Shown piece after piece: positions 56,957-64,000 of a stretch of 64,000 nt of DNA. The stretch is from CAVZCK01 sp963773735 (lineage in GTDB: Bacteria; Pseudomonadota; Alphaproteobacteria; Rhizobiales; Rhodomicrobiaceae): positions 62,001 through 126,000 of the forward strand of contig CAVZCK010000016.1 in the NCBI GenBank assembly GCA_963773735.1, read 5' to 3'. Position 1 is the stretch's first letter. Each line of letters starts with the position of its first letter. Made by a program: the position numbers and the translations under genes. Under the pieces are notes generated by a model that was not told the DNA's origin, searched no databases, and saw nothing but the letters and a program-made list of their open reading frames with translations.

Positions 56957-57467
56957 GACATCAATCATCTTCTCGTCCCCGCCAGCTCGCTCACCGCGCG
57001 CCTAAACAGCCTCGCGCGGAGCCGAACGTCGAATTGCGCCTCGAAGGCTCACCGCAAATACGAACCATCGAATTCGCCGCCGCTGCATGGTCCACTGCCG
57101 ATCTTGCGCGCATGGCCCCGATTTTTGCCATTAACCATCATATTATGTTTCCTACGGTCAATAATGCAACTAGGGCGTTGGTGGCTCTTGCAAAAAAAAA
57201 ACACCTACCGCGTCAGCCGCCGAGACAGTCGCGCCATGCATGCGGATGGCGAACGCATTTCTGAACACATTGAGGTAGAATTCGGACATTTGAATGGATA
57301 ATATACCACAGAATGCGTTGATTCACGAAGATAGACACAAAATGTGGTATGATCCCAAATTCTAAAGGGCTACCTCGAATTTTTCAGCTCAGATTGGGAC
57401 CTGTCTCACCAGAAGTCGTTCGCGGGCGCCGTGGGACGTGTGGGCTGAATTTTCAACGAATAAAGCG
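56957..57467. other. intergenic region before the nucleotide cyclase
   Basis: No gene is visible in this 511-base, relatively AT-rich stretch. It has a run of ten A at about 57192-57201 and an inverted repeat, ATACCACA (57303-57310) with TGTGGTAT (57343-57350), about 120 bases before the cyclase start, which could be an operator. Confidence 0.5.
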
Positions 57468-58566
57468 ATGAACGCTATAGGTGCACTGATGGATCGTTTA
57501 ACGCTCAAGCCGATTTCAATCGTCTTTTTAGGGAGGTTTGGATTGCGCCGCAAACTTACAACGATCGTCGCGGCGGACGTTGTCGGCTACAGTCGCCTGC
57601 TCAGCGAGGATGAGAGCGGCACGCTGTCGGCAATCGAGATGCTGCGCGAAAAGATCGTCGCGCCGAAAGCCTTCGCGCATTCCGGACGGATTTTTCGCTT
57701 TCTGGGCGACGGAACCCTGCTTGAATTCGATAGCGCGTTAGGAGCGGTCGAATTTGCGATCGAGGTGCAGCGAAGTCTTGCCGAGCAAAACGCCGCCAAT
57801 CCGCAGCAGCTGCCAATCATCCTTCGAAATCGAAATCAATCTGGGCGACACCATTTTCGAGGGCGCCGACATTCACGGCGCGGGCGTCAATATAGCCGTC
57901 CGGCTCGAAACGCTCTCCGAGCCCGGAGGAATATGTCTATCGGATAGCGTCCATGCACAGATTAAGCATCGTATCCGCGCAAATTTCGTTTCGATCGGAC
58001 CGCGAAGGCTGAAAAACATCCTCGATCCGGTGCATGTCTGGCGGTGGCGTCCATCGACCGAGCCGCAGGCGAAGGATGCCATGGAGAGGCTGAGCGATAG
58101 CGCAGTGTTCAGCGGCCAACACATGCTGGATCCAAAGGTGATCGACCTCTTGCTGCGGCTTCATGCACGATCGGCGCTGCTGGCCGTCTCCAACGCGCTC
58201 GACGCGATTATTGATGATGAGGGCAACCAGGTCAGGTCTGAACAGCTCTTCTATCACATCAGCGAACAACTGCAGGAGGCAAGGGTGCTTCTGAATGTCG
58301 TCATGATCGAGCGCATCGATAATTTTCTGGATTTTACGACCAGCGGTGCGAAGTATCAGACATTGGGAGAGTTCGCCGCCAATATGTTCAACGACAGTAA
58401 GGCCGGCTTCGCATTCAAGATTATCCCCCAAGCGCAGGCGATCATGGCGAGCGGTCAACCTGCGATGGTGCAGAGAAAATTATTCATGGAGCTGGTCCGG
58501 CGTTTCCATAACGAGGAGTTCATCGTCCGCTCCCGTGAGCTGATCAAACATGCCTATGTGGATTGA
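57468..58566 (+). CDS. class III adenylate/guanylate cyclase with unknown C-terminal domain (frameshifted)
   Basis: With one base removed near 57820, this gives 365 residues. The cyclase domain (about 25-190) has the metal aspartates in IVAADVVGYSRLL and FLGDGTLLEFDSA, and the transition-state residues in GAGVNIAVRLETL. The base-selecting lysine position is arginine (RFLGDG). Residues 205-365 (MERLSDSAVFSGQHMLDPKV onward) are helical and match no family I know. It should make cyclic AMP or cyclic GMP. It stands alone after a long intergenic region. Confidence 0.82.
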
Positions 58567-58923
58567 GGCGGTTCGGCTTACCCGCCATTGGCGCTTAGTC
58601 TTAGTCAATGCGACAGACGCGGCGGCGTCAGCATGAGCTGACGAGGTCTGGACGCGGCTGTGAATTTGCGGTCCTTTTGGCAAGGCGCTTGGGCCACGTT
58701 CTATCGCCATTCATCTCACCTTATCGATCTTCCAATAATGATCGGCCTTGGATAAGTTGGCAGCCTTACCGCTGAGCGGAACATTTTCGGCGCGTGAACC
58801 TTCTTTGGCTTACAAGCGTCACAGACATATTCGCTGGACAGTATTCTCGCGCACAGCGTAAGACTTTCGGCTTAAACGTCGGGCAATTAGAGCAAAAGTC
58901 AGCTCCTCAAGGATGCGGACAAG
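58567..58923. other. intergenic region, only a small hairpin seen
   Basis: No gene is visible in these 357 bases. A short perfect hairpin, GTCAGC-ATGA-GCTGAC (58627-58642), may end the cyclase transcript. Confidence 0.45.
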
Positions 58924-59361
58924 ATGGGAAAACAGGACGCCCCCCGGGCAAATCAGAATTTTCATGAAGCCTATACGTCGGGGGCGGTGAAGCCTCCGTC
59001 GGCCCGTTCAACGGGTTTCGTGTTCACAGGTGCAGCTCTGCTTCTTGCCGTAACGCTGCGCCACAATCCGGGCGCGGCCGCGATTGCCGGCGGCACGGCG
59101 GTGATCTTCCTGGCACTCAGCCTGATCGCGCCGCGTGTCCTCGAGCCTTTGAACATCGTCTGGTTCAAGCTGGGACTGGTCCTGCACAAGGTCGTCAACC
59201 CTGTCGTGATGCTTCTGATGTACGGGATCGCTTTCGTTCCCTTGGGCCTGCTGATGCGCCATAACGCGCTGCGGCTCAAGCGCGACCCGGAAGCGTCGAG
59301 CTACTGGCTGACGCCCGATCCCGCGGAAGCCAAACTCAGCTCAATGAAAAATCAATTCTAG
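58924..59361 (+). CDS. SxtJ family membrane protein
   Basis: A 145-residue protein with about three membrane helices and the segment PLNIVWFKLGLVLHKVVNPV followed by MLLMYGIAFVPLGLLMR, characteristic of SxtJ-like proteins. These are regularly encoded beside carbamoyltransferases in glycan or secondary-metabolite clusters; their role is unknown. It opens the surface-glycan cluster at the right end of the window. Confidence 0.85.
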   Translation: MGKQDAPRANQNFHEAYTSGAVKPPSARSTGFVFTGAALLLAVTLRHNPGAAAIAGGTAVIFLALSLIAPRVLEPLNIVWFKLGLVLHKVVNPVVMLLMYGIAFVPLGLLMRHNALRLKRDPEASSYWLTPDPAEAKLSSMKNQF

Positions 59362-59501
59362 ATCACCTGACTGGAGTGTAGCGACAGCCAAGTCCGGGAG
59401 AGGACGACCGGATTTCTTGTGTCAGCGACCGGCTTGCCGGTCCTGCAAGTCGGCCCCGTTTCGACGGGCCGCCGGCGAGAAACGACGCAGCGGAGCGGAC
59501 A

Positions 59502-61340
59502 ATGCGAATTCTAGGAATATCAGCATTCTATCACGATAGCGCGGCGGCCCTTATCGAGGACGGTTATATCGTCGCGGCGGCGCAGGAGGAGCGGTTCACC
59601 CGCAAGAAACACGACGCATCCTTTCCCGAGCACGCGATCCGCTATTGCGTCGACCAGACCCACGCCGGGCTCGATCAGGTCGATGCCGTCGTGTTCTTCG
59701 AAAAGCCGCTGGTCAAATTCGAGCGGCTTGTCGAGACCTATCTCGGCAACGTGCCGCGCGGCTTTCGCTCCTTTCGTATGGCCATGCCGCTCTGGATCAA
59801 GGAGAAACTGTTCCAGAAAAGCGGACTGATCAAATCCCTGAAGTCGTTTTCCGAAACCGGGACGATGGACGGCAAGAAACTGCTCTTCGCCGGCCACCAT
59901 CAGAGCCACGCCGCCTCGGCGTTCTTTCCCTCGCCTTTCGATGAAGCCGTCGTGCTGACCATGGACGGCGTCGGCGAATGGACGACGACATCGGTGTGGA
60001 TCGGGCGCGGCAATTCGCTGGAGCTGAAGCGCGAAATCAAGTTCCCGCATAGCCTCGGGCTGCTGTATTCCGCCTTCACCTACTACACCGGCTTCAAGGT
60101 CAATTCCGGCGAGTACAAGGTCATGGGCCTGGCGCCCTATGGCGAGCCGAAATATTACGACCTGATCATGGAGCATATGGTCGACGTCAAGCCGGATGGC
60201 TCATTCTGGCTGGATCAGAGCTATTTCAACTACATGACCGGCCTGACCATGACCTCGGAGAAGTTCCACGAACTGTTCGGCGCGCCGCCGCGGTCGTCGG
60301 AGGGCCTTGTCACGCAGCGGGAAATGGACCTCGCCGCGTCGATCCAGAAGGTGACCGAAGAGATCATGCTGCGCATGACGCGCGAAATTGCCGGCGCTTA
60401 CGGCATGCGCAATCTGTGTCTGGCGGGCGGCGTTGCGCTCAACTGCGTGGCGAACGGCAAGATCCTGCGCGACGGTCATTTCGACCGGATCTGGATTCAG
60501 CCGGCTGCAGGCGATGCCGGCGGCGCGCTCGGTGCGGCGCTGGCGGCGCATCACATTCATTTCGGCCAGCCTCGCCGCGTCGATGCAGGACTTGATGCCA
60601 TGAAGGGCGCCTATCTCGGGCCGGATTTCGGGCAGGGCGAAATCGAGACGCGGCTGACCGCCAGCGGCGCGCGCTACGAGATGATGGATGAGAACGGCCT
60701 GCTGGACCGGACCGTCGATTCGCTGATCGGAGGCCACGCCGTCGGCTGGTTTCAGGGGCGGATGGAATTCGGACCGCGCGCGCTCGGCGCCCGCTCGATC
60801 CTTGGCGATCCGCGCCATCCCGAAATGCAGAAGAATCTCAATCTCAAGATCAAATACCGCGAAAGCTTCCGGCCCTTCGCCCCGGCGGTACTGCGCGAGG
60901 ACATCGCGGACTATTTCGAGCTCGATGAGGACAGCCCGTACATGCTTCTCGTCGCCGATGTGAAGCGCAACCGCCGCCGCAGCATCACCGAGGCCGAGGA
61001 GACGCTGTTCGGCATCGACAAGCTCAATCTGCAGCGCTCGGACATTCCGGCCGTCACCCACGTCGATTATTCGGCGCGGATTCAGACGGTCCACCAGGAG
61101 ACCAACCCGAAATTCCGGGCGCTGCTCAATGCGTTCAAGGGCCGGACTGGCTATTCCGTGCTGGTCAATACCAGCTTCAATGTGCGCGGCGAGCCGATCG
61201 TGTGCACGCCGGAAGATGCGTTCCGCTGTTTCATGGGCACCGAAATGGAAACGCTCGTGATCGGCAACTGCTTCCTGCGCAAGGACATCCAAGACAAAAG
61301 CCTGGCGAAAGACTACAAGGACAAGTTCGAGCTCGATTAG
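59502..61340 (+). CDS. O-carbamoyltransferase (NodU/CmcH/TobZ family)
   Basis: The intact 612-residue enzyme has the Kae1-like N-terminal domain (ISAFYHDSAAALIEDG, FAGHHQSHAASAFFPSPF, LTMDGVGEWTTTS) and the YrdC-like C-terminal domain (GRMEFGPRALGARSILGDPR, YRESFRPFAPAVL). It transfers a carbamoyl group from carbamoyl phosphate via carbamoyl-adenylate to a hydroxyl. Together with SxtJ, a GDS-motif protein and a glycosyltransferase it probably decorates an extracellular polysaccharide or O-antigen. Confidence 0.92.
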   Translation: MRILGISAFYHDSAAALIEDGYIVAAAQEERFTRKKHDASFPEHAIRYCVDQTHAGLDQVDAVVFFEKPLVKFERLVETYLGNVPRGFRSFRMAMPLWIKEKLFQKSGLIKSLKSFSETGTMDGKKLLFAGHHQSHAASAFFPSPFDEAVVLTMDGVGEWTTTSVWIGRGNSLELKREIKFPHSLGLLYSAFTYYTGFKVNSGEYKVMGLAPYGEPKYYDLIMEHMVDVKPDGSFWLDQSYFNYMTGLTMTSEKFHELFGAPPRSSEGLVTQREMDLAASIQKVTEEIMLRMTREIAGAYGMRNLCLAGGVALNCVANGKILRDGHFDRIWIQPAAGDAGGALGAALAAHHIHFGQPRRVDAGLDAMKGAYLGPDFGQGEIETRLTASGARYEMMDENGLLDRTVDSLIGGHAVGWFQGRMEFGPRALGARSILGDPRHPEMQKNLNLKIKYRESFRPFAPAVLREDIADYFELDEDSPYMLLVADVKRNRRRSITEAEETLFGIDKLNLQRSDIPAVTHVDYSARIQTVHQETNPKFRALLNAFKGRTGYSVLVNTSFNVRGEPIVCTPEDAFRCFMGTEMETLVIGNCFLRKDIQDKSLAKDYKDKFELD

Positions 61341-61521
61341 GAGCCCGGCGCAGGGCAGCCTGCGAACCGGGCGACTTGGCTGCGTTGTCTTGCGCAATCG
61401 GGGGCGACGATCGCAAGAAACGTCCTGATTTTGGGGACAACGCCGCGTTCCCAAAGACAGCTTGGACCGGAAATGAACGGCCTCCGGGCGGACAGCCCGG
61501 CGCCACGGTTGAGGATCGCCA

Positions 61522-62781
61522 ATGCGCGCGGCTTTGAGACTGCTTAAGGGCCTTTCCATCTACGCGGGCATTATCGTGGTCACGATCGCCCTGATTGATG
61601 TGGTCCTGTTTTTCACCCTGCCGGAGCAGATCGGCTCGCGTCTGCCAGGCTATCGGGAAGGTTTTTACCTCATCGAGATCCTGGGCCGCGGCTATCCCAA
61701 GGATTACTTCGAGGCCAATGCCGAGCGTGGCTTCGACATCAAGCCGACGGACGTGCCGCGCACCGACCAGGTCCACCACATGGAGGAGTATTCGTACCAC
61801 GTCTGGTCCAATGCCATCGGCTGCTTCGACAAGCCGGTTGGCACGCTGAAGGACAAATTCTGGTATCTGGCCGGCGACAGTATTGCCTGGGGTCACGCGA
61901 AGTTCGAAAACTTGATCGGATCGATGCTGGAGAAATATGATGGCATCGATGTCCTGCAATGTGGGGTGACGCACACCGGACAGCGCCACCAATTCTCAAA
62001 GTTTCTTGAGATCAGTAAGAAACTCGGCCGGTGGCCGGACAAAGTCATCGTACTCTATTCGCCGACCGACACTGTCAACGACTATGCCTATCCTCATACG
62101 ACCGTGAGGGACGGACAGCTGGCTGACATCAGGATGCTGGCGGCCGACAACAGCATCGTCAATCTCGATCAAGGCTGGTTCGATCAGAACAAGGCCCAGC
62201 GCGCCGCCGCCAAACCCGACACAAATGGTCAGCCCACGACCTTCTCCCTCTCACGGACGCTGCTCAGATACTCGATGTCGGCACAAATCCTGAACGCCGG
62301 CCTTTATGCGCTGGACAATAGGGTTCCCTGGTTCTGGCGGCACGTGCGCGCATTTGGCGAGGAGCCGGGGCTGGAATGGTACGAGAAGTATTTCGTCTAT
62401 AGGGGGCAGAAGCTCTACGACATTTACCGCATGACACATTTCCAGACGGTCAAGGGTTATCTCGAATACACCAACTATAAATATGCTGAACAAAATAAAC
62501 AGGTGATTAAGGCGTGGCGCGATCATGCGGTCGCGAACGGCTACCAGCTCGAATTCGTTCTGCCACCCCCTGGGCCCTCGACGGTCTATGAGGGCGATGC
62601 GACGAATTTTTACAAAGAATTCATCGCCTACCTTTCTTCGCTCGACATAAAGTACTTTGACCTTATCGCCGAACTCAAAAAGCGCGACATCGAAACGGAT
62701 GATTTGTTTTGGGACGAGGACATCCACTTGTCGAACAGGGGAAATCGCATCGTCGGAAAAATTCTTTCTGAACTTTTGTAG
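61522..62781 (+). CDS. SGNH/GDSL hydrolase-like membrane-anchored protein
   Basis: The 419-residue protein has one N-terminal membrane helix (about 13-32) and an SGNH-type domain: nucleophile motif WYLAGDSIAWGHA and the late Asp/His pair in DEDIHLSNRGNRIVG. SGNH proteins of such clusters add or remove acyl groups on glycans. It follows the carbamoyltransferase by 181 bases on the same strand, supporting a shared role in modifying a surface polymer. Confidence 0.8.
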   Translation: MRAALRLLKGLSIYAGIIVVTIALIDVVLFFTLPEQIGSRLPGYREGFYLIEILGRGYPKDYFEANAERGFDIKPTDVPRTDQVHHMEEYSYHVWSNAIGCFDKPVGTLKDKFWYLAGDSIAWGHAKFENLIGSMLEKYDGIDVLQCGVTHTGQRHQFSKFLEISKKLGRWPDKVIVLYSPTDTVNDYAYPHTTVRDGQLADIRMLAADNSIVNLDQGWFDQNKAQRAAAKPDTNGQPTTFSLSRTLLRYSMSAQILNAGLYALDNRVPWFWRHVRAFGEEPGLEWYEKYFVYRGQKLYDIYRMTHFQTVKGYLEYTNYKYAEQNKQVIKAWRDHAVANGYQLEFVLPPPGPSTVYEGDATNFYKEFIAYLSSLDIKYFDLIAELKKRDIETDDLFWDEDIHLSNRGNRIVGKILSELL

Positions 62782-63001
62782 GGGATAGTGCGTCTTTCAT
62801 CCGGAGGTGGCAAAGGTCAGCAAATGTTAGCCGCAATAGGCAGCCGAAATCCAACCGATCATTGTCTCTTCACCTGCATTGGGGACGGGTGGTCGCAGGC
62901 GATCTCGCCCGCGAGTGTATAGACCGAATGCTGCAGAAGCTGTAGTTGGTTACCAATTCTAACGGGGGCGATCTGAGAGCCTCCGAGATGGGGGACGTTG
63001 C

Positions 63002-64000
63002 GTGCCGCGCTCATCGCTTGATCGCTATGTGAACGGGCTTGGTATCCTTGCGGTGATATCCTACGCCGCGATGTCCGTTCTCTCTTTCGTCCAAACGCCC
63101 GCGCTTTGGGATCCAGCTTATTTCCCGCATGCTGCGGACTTCTTCAACCGCCTTTTCGGCTCGGAAACCGTGACGGCGATCCGCAGCTTTTTCGGTGGCG
63201 CAAGCGCCGTGCTGATTTCCCATGGCGTCATTCTCTTTGTCGCGAGCGCTGCTGCAGTCGCGCTCATCATTCTTCTCAGCCGGGATGATGCGGCTCCGAG
63301 CGAAGAGACTGCCAAGCTCGTCTTCCGATGGTCAATGGCGTTCGCCGGGGTCAGCGTCTTTGCCTATCCCGTCTTCACACAGGATTTCTGGCTTTCTGCC
63401 ATCTGGGGCGACATGATCGCCTCCGGGATCAACCCCTATTATCAGACTTTCACGCCGACATTGCTGGCAGGACTTCCGCTCGACCATTTCTCGATGACGA
63501 TGTCCTATGGACCGCTTTGGGGCCTTGTGTCGGCCGCCGTCATGACGATTACCGGCGGCAGCGTCTGGGCGACGGCAGTCCTTTTCAAGGGCTTGCTTCT
63601 CGCGTCCTGGTGCGCCTCGCTCGTTCTTGTCGACCGCATCATGCGCCAGGTTGCACCTGGAAGCCGCGTCGCTTGGCCTCGTGGTCGTGGGATGGGTGCC
63701 GCTCGGCGTTTCGCAGACGGTGGCCGAAGGGCACAACGATGTCGTCATGGTGCTTCCGGCCCTGCTCTGGCTCTTCCTCCTGCTGCGGAAACGATTTGCC
63801 GCGCCGCTTGCTCTTGCCGCCTCGGTGCTTTGCAAATATACGACGGCGCCGCTCATTCTTGTCGATGCGCTTCATAACCTCAGAGGCCAGCGGCTCAGCC
63901 CGGCACGCTACGCCGCGCAACTCGCTCTGCCGTTGCTGCTGAGCGTTGCGGTCATGGCGATCTTCTACCGGTCGCCTGGATTCTTCGATGGCGTTTATCT
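63002..64000 (+). CDS. membrane glycosyltransferase (polyprenol-phosphate-sugar type), incomplete and frameshifted
   Basis: The gene begins with GTG at 63002 and runs off the window. A +1 shift near 63670 separates the first 222 residues from the continuation ASLGLVVVGWVPLGVSQTV. There are at least eight membrane helices, an acidic loop after the third (WGDMIASGINPYYQ) and a second (VAEGHNDVVMVLPALLWL), typical of GT-C glycosyltransferases such as mannosyltransferases. It would use a lipid-linked sugar on the periplasmic side. Confidence 0.7.

Overview
The window reads as a chromosomal segment of an alphaproteobacterium of the order Hyphomicrobiales (Rhizobiales). The evidence is high-GC coding sequence, the block rnd - lptC - lptA - lptB - rpoN - hpf - ptsN beside hsp20/DUF1150, a DUF2849 - sulfite reductase - DUF934 operon, an lpiA/mprF - acvB lipid operon, and the short REP-like palindromes typical of this group. 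I cannot name the genus.

Layout. 0.2-5.5 kb: a single-domain response regulator, a TRAP carboxylate transporter (dctM, dctQ, dctP), a divergent FadR-type GntR regulator and a NIPSNAP protein. 5.6-7.7 kb: methanethiol oxidase (selenium-binding protein family) with a membrane partner. 8.2-15.6 kb: a six-gene membrane complex related to hydrogenase-4 and complex I. Its large subunit has lost all four NiFe ligands and its ferredoxin and small subunits are fused. 15.7-20.2 kb: histidine phosphatase, P3A-type proton ATPase, PPK2 kinase, a universal-stress-protein remnant and a small membrane protein. 20.4-25.1 kb: LysE exporter, class III aminotransferase, DUF1499 protein, metallo-beta-lactamase-fold hydrolase and an XRE-cupin regulator. 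25.3-27.9 kb: sulfite reductase operon. 27.9-28.4 kb: a cluster of palindromic repeats. 28.4-31.5 kb: a TIR - NB-ARC - TPR protein (bacterial NLR-like) with ten nearly identical 126-bp repeats. 31.6-39.5 kb: YdcF, Hsp20, DUF1150 and the lipopolysaccharide-transport/sigma-54 block. 39.9-42 kb: MHYT protein, tRNA-Pro(CGG) and a 0.9-kb insertion bounded by a duplicated tRNA 3' end. 42-53.7 kb: lysyl-phosphatidylglycerol synthase and hydrolase, DegP-type protease, small exported proteins, an OmpR-type two-component system and a DUF1003 protein. 53.7-58.6 kb: an IS4-family remnant, an iron-siderophore-type ABC transporter and a class III nucleotide cyclase. 58.9-64 kb: a surface-glycan cluster (SxtJ, carbamoyltransferase, SGNH-like protein, glycosyltransferase) running off the end.

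A pervasive oddity is that 17 otherwise well-conserved genes are broken by single-base frameshifts. Of the 31 junctions I resolved by eye, 30 are +1 (one extra base), and removing one base per site restores full-length reading frames. This insertion bias argues for consensus errors in the assembly rather than natural decay, so I annotate each as one gene spanning its frames and record the breaks.

The two most interesting systems are the NiFe-ligand-free Hyf/Ehr-like complex and the TIR - NB-ARC - TPR protein with homogenised repeats, a plausible abortive-infection type immune receptor.
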